A DNA stretch of 64,000 bases from Glandiceps talaboti (lineage: Eukaryota > Hemichordata > Enteropneusta > Spengelidae): NCBI RefSeq assembly GCF_964340395.1, contig NC_135552.1:2393017-2457016 (forward strand). Reading direction: 5' to 3'. Of the stretch, positions 47,972 to 60,462 are shown piece by piece. The translations under genes were made by a program, and so were the position numbers. Within the stretch, counting starts at the first letter, position 1. Each line of letters begins with the position of its first letter. The notes under the pieces were generated by a model. It was given only the letters and a program-made list of their open reading frames with translations. It had not been told where the DNA came from and searched no databases.

Positions 47972-50877
47972 CAAAACCTTCAGTGAGTCAAGTGTACCTA
48001 CACTTCTAAAGCTGTGAAAACCTTCAGTGAGTCAAGTGTACCTACACTTCTAAAGCTGTTTGTAAACCTTCAGTGAGTCAAGTGTACCTAGACTTCTAAA
48101 GCTGTTTGTAAACCTTCAGTGAGTCAAGTGTACCTAGACTTCTACAGCTGTTTGTAAACCTTCAGTGAGTCAAGACTTCTAAAGCTGTTTGTAAACCTTC
48201 AGTGAGTCAAGTGTACCTAGACTTCTAAAGCTGTTTGTAAACCTTCAGTGAGTCAAGTGTACCTAGACTTCTAAAGCTGTTTGTAAACCTTCAGTGAGTC
48301 AAGTGTACCTAGACTTCTAAAGCTGTTTGTAAACCTTCAGTGAGTCAAGTGTACCTAGACTTCTAAAGCTGTTTGAAAACCTTCAGTGAGACAAGTGTAC
48401 CTAGACTTCTAAAGCTGTTTGTAAACCTTCAGTGAGTCAAGTGTACCTAGACTTCTAAAGCTGTTTGTAAACCTTCAGTGAGTCAAGTGTACCTACACTT
48501 CTAAAGCTGTTTGTAAACCTTCAGTGAGTCAAGTGTACCTAGACTTTTAAAGCTGTTTGTAAACCTTCAGTGAGTCAAGTGTACCTAGACTTGTAAAGCT
48601 GTTTGTAAACCTTCAGTGAGTCAAGTGTACCTAGACTTCTAAAGCTGTTTGAAAACCTTCAGTGAGTCAAGTGTACCTAGACTTCTAAAGCTGTTTGTAA
48701 ACCTTCAGTGAGTCAAGTGTACCTAGATTTCTAAGGCTGTTTGTAAACCTTCAGTGAGTCAAGTGTACCTAGATTTCTAAGGCTGTTTGTAAACCTTCAG
48801 TGAGTCAAGTGTACCTAGACTTCTAAAGCTGTTTGAAAACCTTCAGTGAGTCAAGTGTACCTAGACTTCTAAAGCTGTTTGAAAACCTTCAGTGGGTCAA
48901 GTGTACCTAGACTTCTAAAGCTGTGAAAACCTTCAGTGAGTCAAGTGTACCTAGACTTCTAAAGCTGTTTGAAAACCTTCAGTGAGTCAAGTGTACCTAC
49001 ACTTCTAAAGCTGTTTGTAAACCTTCAGTGAGTCAAGTGTACCTAGACGTTTAAAGCTGTTTGTAAACCTTCAGTGAGTCAAGTGTACCTAGACTTCTAA
49101 AGCTGTTTGAAAACCTTCAGTGAGTCAAGTGTACCTAGACTTCTAAAGCTGTTTGTAAACCTTCAGTGAGTCAAGTGTACCTAGATTTCTAAGGCTGTTT
49201 GTAAACCTTCAGTGAGTCAAGTGTACCTAGATTTCTAAGGCTGTTTGTAAACCTTCAGTGAGTCAAGTGTACCAAGACTTCTAAAGCTGTTTGAAAACCT
49301 TCAGTGAGTCAAGTGTACCTAGACTTTTAAAGCTTTTTGTAAACCTTCAGTGAGTCAAGTGTACCTAGACTTCTAAAGCTGTTTGTAAACCTTCAGTGAG
49401 TCAAGTGTACCTAGACTTTTAAAGCTGTTTGTAAACCTTCAGTGAGTCAAGCGTACCTAGACTTTTAAAGCTGTTTGAAAACCTTCAGTGAGTCAAGTGT
49501 ACCTAGACTTCTAAAGCTGTTTGTAAACCTTCAGTGAGTCAAGTGTACCTAGACTTCTAAAGTTGTTAAAACCTTCAGTGAGTCAAGTGTACCTAGACTT
49601 TTAAAGCTGTTTGTAAACCTTCAGTGAGTCAAGTGTACCTAGACTTTTAAAGCTGTTTGAAAACCTTCAGTGAGTCAAGTGTACCTAGACTTCTAAAGTT
49701 GTTAAAACCTTCAGTGAGTCAAGTGTACCTAGACTTTTAAAGCTGTTTGTAAACCTTCAGTGAGTCAAGTGTACCTAGACTTTTAAAGCTGTTTGTAAAC
49801 CTTCAGTGAGTCAAGTGTACCTAGACTTCTAAAGCTGTTTGAAAACCTTCAGTGAGTCAAGTGTACCTAGACTTCTAAAGCTGTTTGTAAACCTTCAGTG
49901 AGTCAAGTGTACCTAGATTTCTAAGGCTGTTTGTAAACCTTCAGTGAGTCAAGTGTACCTAGATTTCTAAGGCTGTTTGTAAACCTTCAGTGAGTCAAGT
50001 GTACCTAGACTTCTAAAGCTGTTTGTAAACCTTCAGTGAGTCAAGTGTACCTAGACTTCTAAAGCTGTTTGTAAACCTTCAGTGAGTCAAGTGTACCTAG
50101 ACTTCTAAAGCTGTTTGTAAACCTTCAGTGAGTCAAGTGTACCTACACTTCTAAAGCTGTGTAAACCTTCAGTGAGTCAAGTGTACCTAGACTTCTAAAG
50201 CTGTTTGTAAACCTTCAGTGAGTCAAGTGTACCTAGACTTCTAAAGCTGTGTAAACCTTCAGTGAGTCAAGTGTACCTACACTTCTAAAGCTGTGAAAAC
50301 CTTCAGTGAGTCAAGTGTACCTAGACTTCTAAAGCTGTGAAAACCTTCAGTGAGTCAAGTGTACCTAGACTTTTAAAGCTGTTTGTAAACCTTCAGTGAG
50401 TCAAGTGTACCTAGACTTCTAAAGCTGTGTAAACCTTCAGTGAGTCAAGTGTACCTACATTTCTAAAGCTGTGTAAACCTTCAGTGAGTCAAGTGTACCT
50501 ACACTTCTAAAGCTGTGAAAACCTTCAGTGAGTCAAGTGTACCTAGACTTCTAAAGCTGTGAAAACCTTCAGTGAGTCAAGTGTACCTAGACTTTTAAAG
50601 CTGTTTGTAAACCTTCAGTGAGTCAAGTGTACCTAGACTTCTAAAGCTGTGTAAACCTTCAGTGAGTCAAGTGTACCTACACTTCTAAAGCTGTGAAAAC
50701 CTTCAGTGAGTCAAGTGTACCTAGACTTCTAAAGCTGTGAAAACCTTCAGTGAGTCAAGTGTACCTAGACTTTTAAAGCTGTTTGTAAACCTTCAGTGAG
50801 TCAAGTGTACCTAGACTTCTAAAGCTGTTTGTAAACCTTCAGTGAGTCAAGTGTACCTAGACTTCTACAGCTGTTTA
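47972..50877. repeat. 46-bp satellite array, about 63 copies
   Basis: The unit contains AAACCTTCAGTGAGTCAAGT and GTACCTAGACTTCTAAAGCT, followed by GTTTGT. Shorter variants end GTGA or GTGT in place of GTTTGT. Nearly every unit has a perfect TGAGTCA. Variant blocks recur (for example the GTGAAAACC/TTTTAAAGC order at about 50280-50840), indicating block duplication. It joins the 47-bp array without a spacer. Confidence 0.95.
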
Positions 50878-51990
50878 ATTGTTGATACATGGAATTCGAT
50901 CGTTTAGCATCTTGACAACAACCAGCGTGGTTAGCTCTGATGTGTTTTCATTGTCCTATTTTCACAAATTCCATCGGAACCAGCTAATTTTAGGGCTTCA
51001 TTTAAATATGGAAATTACTTGCTTGCAATTCGGTAGAGCAACATTTCCCTCTTGAAGGTCTTTTTGTACAGGTGGGGGTTAGCAGTTTTTTCACGAAATG
51101 ATTTATTGCAAATGTCAGACCAGCGAAAACGAACATTCGTTGATGTTCGATTGCTTGACCACTGCGATAAACTTGACAATAAGGTGTGCTATACTGCAGG
51201 TGACAGGTGAGAGGAAAATGGTCAGATTCAGTCCGGGGGTTACATTGAAATAATTAACATAACAAAACAATTCCGACGACGCAATGACGTAATCAATTAC
51301 GCTATAGCCATTACCAGTTACACTTGTTACATTTCCCAATTTGTCATCAAACAGCCTGCCATTTAGAATATGTGTCAAAACATTGACATAAACGTATCAG
51401 AGCTCAGCCACCTTCATTGATAACAACGTCCCTAGAGTTTCGCGCCAAATTAAAATTATCCGGAGTATAATCAGTTGTTTCAAACGGCAAGTGGTCTATA
51501 GAGTCATCTGTGATAAAATCACCTTGCAGCCCAGTCCTTGCACTGATACAAAATGCGAATATCTGTCAATTGAATCATAAGTTCCTCCAATTTGACAGGT
51601 TTGTCCTAATGCATGTAGCAACAACCAAAGATGATGTCTTTACGGAATGCGAATAAACTTTTATCAAGATGAACAAAAACAGAGTTGTCAATGCTACTTT
51701 GTAATTTCTGGATTTTGTTTGCAACCTTTCTATGAATACACAGCGCGATCCCCCACTTGGTCGTCCTACAGCATTTGAATTTTAAACTTTATAGTTATCA
51801 AGCAAATCAGTAGAATCTTGCTCTAAACAGAATGTTTCTACCAATCCAAGTATGTCATGATTGCTACACAACCAAAATCTGAAATATTCACTTTAGTTTT
51901 CAAATTTCTAATCTTCCAAATAAGAAAAGAAAGTGAACTCTGACTTCTGCGGGCCTTGACCACATCCCTATGCAGAAAAAAATTGCATCT
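50878..51990 (-). mobile_element. Endonuclease fragment of a non-LTR retrotransposon
   Basis: Read on the minus strand with frameshifts and stops: NHDILGLVETFCLEQDSTDL (about 51870), then WGIALCIHRKVANKIQKLQS, NSVFVHLDKSLFAFRKDIIF (about 51660), and LNGRLFDDKLGNVTS with GYSVIDYVIASSELF (51365-51265). This is the APE-type endonuclease domain and linker. The reverse transcriptase is missing: the sequence ends where the 46-bp satellite begins at 50877. The 5' side ends near the minisatellite at 52006. Inactive. Confidence 0.75.
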
Positions 51991-52005
51991 CGATGACTTC
52001 TCCAA

Positions 52006-52495
52006 ACAACATGGTATATATGTACAACATGGCATATATGTATACAACATGGCATGTATGTACAATATGGCATATATGTAAACAACATGGTATATATGTA
52101 CAATATGGCATATATGTATACAACATGGCATATATGTACAATATGGCATATATGTAAACAACATGGTATATATGTACAACATGGTATATATGTACAACAT
52201 GGGATATATGTAAACAACATGGTATATATGTACAACATGGTATATATGTAAACAACATGGTATATATGTACAACATGGTATATATGTAAACAACATGGTA
52301 TATATGTACAACATGGTATTTATGTAAACAGCATGGTATATATGTACAACATGGTATATATGTAAACAGCATGGTATATATGTACAACATGGTATTTATG
52401 TAAACAGCATGGTATATATGTACAACATGGTATATATGTAAACAGCATGGTATATATGTACAACATGGTATTTATGTATAATATGGTATATATGC
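52006..52495. repeat. 18-bp minisatellite, about 27 copies
   Basis: ACAACATGGTATATATGT units alternate with versions ending GTAA or carrying GGCATATATGT. Long frames on both strands (repeats of Tyr-Ile-Tyr and His-Val-Val) are by-products. Confidence 0.9.
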
Positions 52496-52667
52496 ACAAT
52501 CAAAGACAAGTAACATGTATATGCAACACATCTTTGTCAGGCCAAGCATGAAAAGAGACAGGAGTGTCAGAATAACCACATAGACAGGTTTTAAAGGCAC
52601 TTTGTTGTTTTGCACCATTACCACCACCATGGTGAAGTTGTTTGAAGGCATATGCATTGCAATAATT
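52496..52667. other. Spacer before the tandem duplication
   Basis: Short unique sequence. Nothing recognised. Confidence 0.4.
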
Positions 52668-52826
52668 GATTCTCATGTTTGAATAAATTGGCAGAGCTGA
52701 AGGTTAGAATTAAACCCCCAAAGACTAGATGGGCGCACGACGAACATTGCCGAGACCGATATCAACATCCCCGCTCCATTTATTATTCCCAATACTTTAC
52801 TACATTGCTCCACTTCACCCCTATAA

Positions 52827-53033
52827 GACCCACTCCTCTACTTACATTTGACTAATAATGTATTACTGAATGGTTGTCAGCAGCGAATTGACTACTATGA
52901 TCTGACATATAACGGCACAGAAGTGGCAGTGGTGAGATGTGGCAGCAGTGGGATGTCAAAGTGCAATGTCACTGTCCCCCAATTCCATTACTCGTATGTA
53001 AAATATGACCCTCCCTCGAGAACCGATTTGTAA
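52827..53033 (+). other. Duplicated 68-codon open frame of unknown status
   Basis: The frame includes LNGCQQRIDYYDLTYNGTEV and CGSSGMSKCNVTVPQ, with three Cys and two Asn-x-Thr sites, and could be an exon of an extracellular protein. There is no ATG at a sensible place, no convincing acceptor, and no partner exon. The second copy (55424-55630) encodes the same protein. Listed because it is the least repeat-like frame in the duplicated unit. Confidence 0.2.
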
Positions 53034-53244
53034 AATCTGACAACCTCCTCCCCAATTTTTGTGGTCCGCCACACTTGTAAGCATTGAAATCTCAAATATG
53101 GTCTGTTTCACCGTCGTACTATTTATAGAAACTTTCGTAAGGTATGAATACTACCCACTCTCCAGATCGGGACTAATCACGTGTAGATGATTACTATAAT
53201 TATAAATGCACATCTGTTGCAACCAATGTATCTAAATTATAAAT

Positions 53245-53430
53245 GATATTGTGACAAAAAACGACACTTGATTTGTACTGAGTTACATGACATTGTGACA
53301 AATAACGACACTTGATTTGTACTGAGTTACATGACATTGTGACAAATAACGACACTTGATTTGTACTGGCAGTTACATGACATTGTGACAAATAGCGACA
53401 CTTGATTTGTACAGACAGTTACATAATCGT
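53245..53430. repeat. 44-48-bp minisatellite, 4 copies
   Basis: The unit contains GTGACAAATAACGACACTTG and ATTTGTACTGAGTTACATGA. The same array is present in duplication copy 2 at about 55842-56028. Confidence 0.85.
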
Positions 53431-53719
53431 TTTCAATTAAGAGACATGGCTAACAAGTTTCAACTCCTTGTGATCTGAATGTGGTGCGTAGCTACTAACG
53501 AATAGTCAAGAAAAACATATCACCAATACTTTTCACATTTATAAAATAAAGCCTTTGTTAGTTCAAATTTTCGAATTACTTACCAGAATAAATTTTGCAT
53601 ACTTAGTATATTATTAGATACAATGACCAGTATATTCACATAAATGATGACAAAAAACAATGTTTACGTACCAATAACAGCCAACTTGAAGTATCGACTT
53701 AATGTATATATATTATGTA

Positions 53720-53770
<51 letters not shown>

Positions 53771-53999
53771 GGGGTTTTCAAGTGAGAGAATTATTGTGCC
53801 GTCAGTCTGTATCGCCAACTCAAGCAGATATATCGTTTTTAAACCACGTTTTAGATGAATAAATAATTGCAATCTGCTGCAAAATTCATTGAAAAACACT
53901 AATATATTATGCACAAGGTCATATTGTAATGTGGAACAAGCCTGTTTGGGAGGTGTTGATCCCTGTTTGGATTGTAATACTCTTGTCTGTGCAATCACA

Positions 54000-56900
54000 A
54001 ATTGACATGCATATTATGTACCTAACAGTACACTGCCTTTATACCAAGATTGACTGAAATTGATCTGCTCAGACATTTCTGCCAAATGGCTCCAGACATG
54101 AAAAAATCATAACAGCAATATGGCTGCTAGCAGTTCAGTTGACATACATATATACATCCTAGTACATTGTCTTTTTGTAAAGTTTTGATGGAAATTGTTC
54201 ATGTTCACCCAGTGGTTATATACATGTATATTGGATCATATTGTCACACAAGTTGACGTGAGTATGAAAATTATGGTACCCCTGTACCAAGTTTGAAGGG
54301 AATTGATTAAGGCACATCGAAGTAATGGCTCTGGACATGTAAAAATGGTAACAAAATGGCCACCCGGGAGCCATATTGGATTGTATCAAGATATAGATTG
54401 ACATGCATATGTATGCCATAGTGTGTTGTCCTTGTACCAAGTGTGATAGAAATTGGTCCAGTCATGTCCAAGTGATGGTTCTGGACATGAAAAAATCATT
54501 AAAAAATGGCCACCAGTTGGCAATATTGGATTGTATTGCTACATAAATTGACATGCATATGTATGTAATACAACACTGTCCTTACACCAACTTTAAATGA
54601 GATCTGTTAAGGCATGTCTGCATAATGGCTTTGAACATGAAAAATTCATAACAAAATGACCGTCTAGTGGCCATATTGCTTTTTATGACAAAATAAATTG
54701 ACATGCATATATATGCCATAGTGTCCTTGTACCAAGTTTGATAGAAATCAGTCCAGTCATGTCCAAGTAATTGTTCTGGACATGAAAAAATCGTTACCAA
54801 AATGGCCACCAGATGGCCATATTGGATCGTGTCACAACACAAATTCACACGCATATGTATGTAATACAACATTGTCCTTATACCAATTTTGATTGAGATC
54901 TGTTCAGGCATGTCTGCATAATGGCTTTGAACATGAAACAATTGTTAACAAAATGGCCGTCTGGCGGCTATATTGGATTGTGTCACAAACTAAATTGAGG
55001 TGCACATGTATGCCATAGTATGTTGTCCTTGTACCAAGTTCGAGAGAAATCGGTCCAGTCATTTCCGAGAAATGCATATATATGCCATAGTGTAATGTCC
55101 TTGTACCAAGTTTGATAGAAATCAGTCCAGTCATGTCCAAGTAATGGTTCTGGACATGAAAAAATCGTTACCAAAATGGCCACCAGGTGGCCATATTGGA
55201 TCGTGTCACAACACAAATTCACACGCATATGTATGTAATACAACATTGTCCTTATACCAATTTTGATTCTCATGTTTGAATAAATTGGCAGAGCTGAAGG
55301 TTAGAATTAAACCCCCAAAGACTAGGTGGGCGCATGACGAACATTGCCGAGACCGATATCAACAGCCCCACTCCATTTATTATTCCCAATACTTTACTAC
55401 ATTGCTCCACTTCACCCCTATAAGACCCACTCCTCTACTTACATTTGACTAATAATGTATTACTGAATGGTTGTCAGCAGCGAATTGACTACTATGATCT
55501 GACATATAACGGCACAGAAGTGGCAGTGGTGAGATGTGGCAGCAGTGGGATGTCAAAGTGCAATGTCACTGTCCCCCAATTCCATTACTCGTATGTAAAA
55601 TATGACCCTCCCTCGAGAACCGATTTGTAAAATCTGACAACCTCCTCCCCAATTTTTGTGGTCCGCCACACTTGTAAGCATTGAAATCTCAAATATGGTC
55701 TGTTTCACCGTCGTACTATTTATAGAAACTTTCGTAAGCTATGAATACTACCCACTCTCCAGATTGGGACTAATCACGTGTAGATGATTACTATAATTAT
55801 AAATGCACATCTGTTGCAACCAATGTATCTAAATTATAAATGTTATTGTGACAAAAAACGACACTTGATTTGTACTGACAGTTACATGACATTGTGACAA
55901 ATAACGACACTTGATTTGTACTGAGTTACATGACATTGTGACAAATAACGACACTTGATTTGTACTGACAGTTACATGACATTGTGACAAATAGCGACAC
56001 TTGATTTGTACAGACAGTTACATAATCGTTTTCAATTAAGAGACATAGCTAACAAGTTTCAACTCCTTGTGATCTGAATGTGGTGCGTAGCCACTAACGA
56101 ATAGTCAAGAAAAACATATCACCAATACTTTTCACATTTATAAAATAAAGCCTTTGTTAGTTCAAATTTTCGAATTACTTACCAGAATAAATTTTGCATA
56201 CTTAGTATATTATTAGATACAATGACCAGTATATTCACATAAATGATGACAAAAAACAATGTTTACGTACCAATAACAGCCAACTTGAAGTATCGACTTA
56301 ATGTATATATATTATGTATATATGTATATATATATATATACACACACACACGGGGTTTTCAAGTGAGAGAATTATTGTGCCGTCAGTCTGTATCGCCAAC
56401 TCAAGCAGATATATCGTTTTTAAACCACGTTTTAGATGAATAAATAATTGCAATCTGCTGCAAAATTCATTGAAAAACACTAATATATTATGCGCAAGGT
56501 CATATTGTAATGTGGAACAAGCCTGTTTGGGAGGTGTTGATCCCTGTTTGGATTGTAATACTCTTGTCTGTGCAATCACAAATTGACATGCATATTATGT
56601 ACCTAACAGTACACTGCCTTTATACCAAGATTGACTGAAATTGATCTGCTCAGACATTTCTGCCAAATGGCTCCAGACATGAAAAAATCATAACAGCAAT
56701 ATGGCTGCTAGCAGTTCAGTTGACATACATATATACATCCTAGTACATTGTCTTTTTGTAAAGTTTTGATGGAAATTGTTCATGTTCACCCAGTGGTTAT
56801 ATATATTGGATCATATTGTCACACAAGTTGACGTGAGTATGAAAAATATGGTACCCCTGTACCAAGTTTGAAGGGAATCGATTAAGGCACATCGAAGTAA

Positions 56901-58045
56901 TGGCTCTGGACATGTAAAAATGGTAACAAAATGGTCACCCAGGAGCCATATTGGATTGTATCAAGATATAGATTGACATGCATATATATGCCATAGTGTG
57001 TTGTCCTTGTACCAAGTTTGATAGAAATTGGTCCAGTCATGTCCAAGTGATGGTTCTGGACATGAAAAAATCGTTACCAAAATGGCCACCAGGTGGCCAT
57101 ATTGGATTGTATTGCTACATAAATTGACATGCATATGTATGTAATACAACACTGTCCTTACACCAACTTTAAATGAGATCTGTTAAGGCATGTCTGCATA
57201 ATGGCTTTGAACATGAAAAATTCATAACAAAATGACCGTCTAGTGGCCATATTGCTTTTTATGACAAAATAAATTGACATGCATATATATGCCATAGTGT
57301 CCTTGTACCAAGTTTGATAGAAATCAGTCCAGTCATGTCCAAGTAATTGTTCTGGACATGAAAAAATCGTTACCAAAATGGCCACCAGGTGGCCATATTG
57401 GATCGTGTCACAACACAAATTCACACGCATATGTATGTAATACAACATTGTCCTTATACCAATTTTGATTGAGATCTGTTCAGGCATGTCTGCATAATGG
57501 CTTTGAACATGAAACAATTGTTAACAAAATGGCCGTCTGGCGGCCATATTGGATTGTGTCACAAACTAAATTGAGGTGCACATGTATGCCATAGTATGTT
57601 GTCCTTGTACCAAGTTCGAGAGAAATCGGTCCAGTCATTTCCGAGAAATGCATATATATGCCATAGTGTAATGTCCTTGTACCAAGTTTGATAGAAATCA
57701 GTCCAGTCATGTCCAAGTAATGGTTCTGGACATGAAAAAATCGTTACCAAAATGGCCACCAGGTGGCCATATTGGATCGTGTCACAACACAAATTCACAC
57801 GCATATGTATGTAATACAACATTGTCCTTATACCAATTTTGAATGAGATCTGTTCAGGCATGTCTGCGTAATGGCTTTGAACATGAAAAAGTCGTTAACA
57901 AAATGGCCGTCTGGCGGCCATATTGGCCAATTCCCGAGAAATGACTCTGGACGCACGCACGGACGGACGGACGGAGCCCATCTACAAGTCCCTCCCCACC
58001 CACCCCCCGGGCTTCGTCGGGCAGGGACTAATACAATTTTTATTA
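54000..58045. repeat. Interspersed repeat of about 150-bp period, ending in a hairpin
   Basis: Units contain AAAATGGCCACCAGGTGGCC or AAAATGGCCGTCTGGCGGCC, a palindromic core, followed by ATATTGGAT, ATACAACATTGTCCTTATACC and a GATAGAAATCAGTCCAGTC-like phrase. About eight units precede each junction. The true terminus, present only after copy 2, is GACTCTGGACGCACGCACGG, four GGAC steps, and a G/C-rich stem-loop from AAGTCCCTCCCC to GGGCAGGGACTA (57988-58031). Repeats of this style are common in marine invertebrate genomes. No coding capacity seen. Confidence 0.75.
55265..57842. repeat. 2.6-kb tandem duplication, copy 2
   Basis: Near-identical to copy 1. The right breakpoint follows ACCAATTTTGA, where copy 1 switches to ATTCTCATG and copy 2 continues as ATGAGATCTG. 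The two breakpoints share about four to five bases (TTGAT/TTGA). Confidence 0.9.
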
Positions 58046-58680
58046 ACATTTCATATTTTGTCAAATAACCATGTATATAGGTCGATTGCGATAACTACTC
58101 GGCAATCAAGATCTACTCTCAACAAAAACTTTCGGTCTATATACACAGTGTTTCTATTTCGATGCTTGGATGTTACCTGCTTATTTTTATGATTTCCATG
58201 AAACATGGGTTATCACGTAGAACGGTATCTATATCCAAGTAATATGGAAATTTAAAACATCCTAAAATATTTTCTTACGTATTCTTGAAAAAATGATAAA
58301 ATCGTGAATATTGTGAAGTCTCGCGAGAAATAGTGGCTGCGGAAAGTGACATTAACTTAAAAGACACATGAACAGTAAAATTCAAGAGTAATCGGAACCA
58401 CACAATTGTTTGCAGGCCTAATACTAGTATAAATCTATGAACAGAAATTGAAAGTGTATTCTATAAAGTTACTACAAGTTATATCGATAATTCATTTTCG
58501 AATCTAAGCCTTGTGATTGAAATGTGTAAAAGTGCTGTGAAGCACACTATACTGCCTCGCTTTACAAAGTTTCACTATGCACTGTGCATATATATATGTG
58601 CTGGTAGCTTTCGTCTATATGTATACAATCATAAGCTGCTAATGTATACAATCATAAGCTGCTAAGGGTCAGTTTCTCCA
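58046..58680. other. Unique sequence, no supported gene
   Basis: AT-rich. A 22-base phrase around ACAATCATAAGCTGCTAA is tandemly repeated near 58622-58663. Confidence 0.35.
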
Positions 58681-58830
58681 GCCGGGGTTGGGGGGGGGGG
58701 GCGGTGGATTCTTAAATCGGGCCAACAAAAAGTCACTGACCCCCCCCCCCTTATCTGTAAAACCAAAAACAGGCTGACCCCCCATCACTTAATTCTAAAA
58801 CATGATGACCCCCTCCCCCATATATAACAT
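58681..58830. repeat. G-run and C-run cluster
   Basis: A 12-base G run (about 58690-58701) is followed by C runs at about 58741-58751, 58779-58784 and 58808-58819. Likely a fragment of an interspersed repeat. The runs could form local secondary structure. Confidence 0.6.
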
Positions 58831-58974
58831 TCGCATGACAGGTATTTTTTGATCGTGACTCAGTGTGGACTGCTTGACTGTATTGCATCTACTTTATAAG
58901 ATCCCGGGTTAGCACTATCATAATTATAATTATTGACTACACAGGGTAAATATATTCCAAAAGGAGTTCAATAG

Positions 58975-59400
58975 CATGTACAGTGAAAGGTTGGGGGAAA
59001 GCTTGAGAAGGGAATATGTACATCTCTTATGGGGGTCCTAGGGGGTCTCCCCCTAGAAGCCTAGGAGGTTTTTAACGCTGAAAAGTCAATTTTGAGACTA
59101 TTCAGACCCTTTCAGACAATAATTTCCAAGCTTTACAAGACAGCACCGACATGTAAAAAACAACTACATAGGGTTGAAATACTTTTGAAATATAGTTTGA
59201 TAGCATCTTGACAGTAAGAGGGGAAGAGCTTGAGACTGGGATATGTCCACCTGATGTGGGGGGTCTGATTGGGTCTCCCTCTAGAAGCCCTGGAGAATTT
59301 TTACTCTTAAAGCCAATATTTAGGCTATTCAGACCCTTCCAAGCAATAACTTAATCCATGCTTTACAATACATCAAGTATCATAAACTATTCTTTATAAC
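58975..59400. repeat. Diverged direct repeat of about 225 bp, 2 copies
   Basis: Both halves share GGGTCTCCC(C/T)CTAGAAGCC, a GACTATTCAGACCCTT-like phrase and CTTTACAA, in the same order. No coding frame. Confidence 0.65.
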
Positions 59401-59524
59401 TTACACTAAGGGTTGAAATTAAATATGTTCTTGAAAAGTTAAATGACATGATTGGCATCATTATATACATGTAGTAAAGGTCAGCAATCTAATGGTAGTA
59501 TCATTGGTAGGGGAGATTTGGAGA

Positions 59525-59526
59525 TT

Positions 59527-59563
<37 letters not shown>
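59525..59563. repeat. (TATATG)n short repeat
   Basis: About six hexamer units, in the 3' flank of the nucleoside hydrolase gene. Confidence 0.85.
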
Positions 59564-59565
<2 letters not shown>

Positions 59566-59763
59566 TTATGTTTGAACTGATAAGTAATATTAAAGTATTG
59601 ATGTAAGAAACAGGGACATTACTATCTGAAACGTATTCTTTGAGAGACGGACTTTGATTGGTCAGATTATCATGATGTCATTGCTTATGAATATGTATTA
59701 CGTATACGTGAGGTGCGGCTTTGGCAGCCGTAAGATGACAGTTTTATAATGTGATCTGTACGG

Positions 59764-60406
59764 TCATTTAACCGATTTCATCATGACTTCTTTTACAAAG
59801 TCTAAATCGATTTTCTTCACAATGGTAATATTAACAGGCTTCTTTAATTTACCATGCCAATCAATCACCATCTGTCCACGTGTCATCTGTCCATACAGTT
59901 CCACAGTGGCGTAAACCCGTTCCGTCTCATTCACTGACTGCTCGTGAACAGTAACGACCATAGCAAGACCGTCCCAGCTGATATATGGACAGTTGGTGCT
60001 AGCCTCATAGATTCTTTCGAAGAACTGTATGATTTTGCTTGCCGTTTCTGTGATGAAATTACTTTTTAGCGTCCCAAGCCTAGCCCTGTCTTCAAACCAA
60101 TTCTGTGAGAAAACATTGACCGTGTTATCACTTGCAATAGTTGTAAACAGTTTATATCTATAAAGCTACATATGCATACTCTCTATGGTATGTACAGACA
60201 TACATCATGTCAACACTAGCTAGATAGCTGTCTATGGTAAAAATGACTTGTACAGACATACATCTTGTCAACACTAGCTAGATAGCTGTCTATGGTATAA
60301 AGGCATACTTGTACAGACATACATCATGTCAACGCTAGCTAGATAGTTTACCCGTCTGTTTATTGTATTTTCATTTACTCATGCTTATTTTGAATACACT
60401 TTGTTT

Positions 60407-60462
<56 letters not shown>

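Larger units (their letters stand above)
52668..55264. repeat. 2.6-kb tandem duplication, copy 1
   Basis: Starts GATTCTCATGTTTGAATAAA and ends with ACCAATTTTGAT at the junction with copy 2. Offset to copy 2 is 2,597 bases at the left end and about 2,576 at the right end, mostly from a shorter AT/AC run in copy 2. Only a few substitutions differ. It contains a short open frame, a 44-bp minisatellite, an AT/AC run (53720-53770) and most of the 150-bp-periodic repeat. Confidence 0.9.

Noticed and set aside
29990-50877. Regular direct repeats resembling a CRISPR array
   Set aside because: No unique spacers separate the repeats, no cas genes are present, and the context is eukaryotic. These are head-to-tail satellites.
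51838-52390. 112-158-codon frames rich in Tyr, Ile, His and Val
   Set aside because: Translation of an 18-bp minisatellite joined to retrotransposon remnant.
54216-57861. Several 63-119-codon minus-strand frames
   Set aside because: They lie in the 150-bp-periodic interspersed repeat, differ by frame between units, and have no domain.
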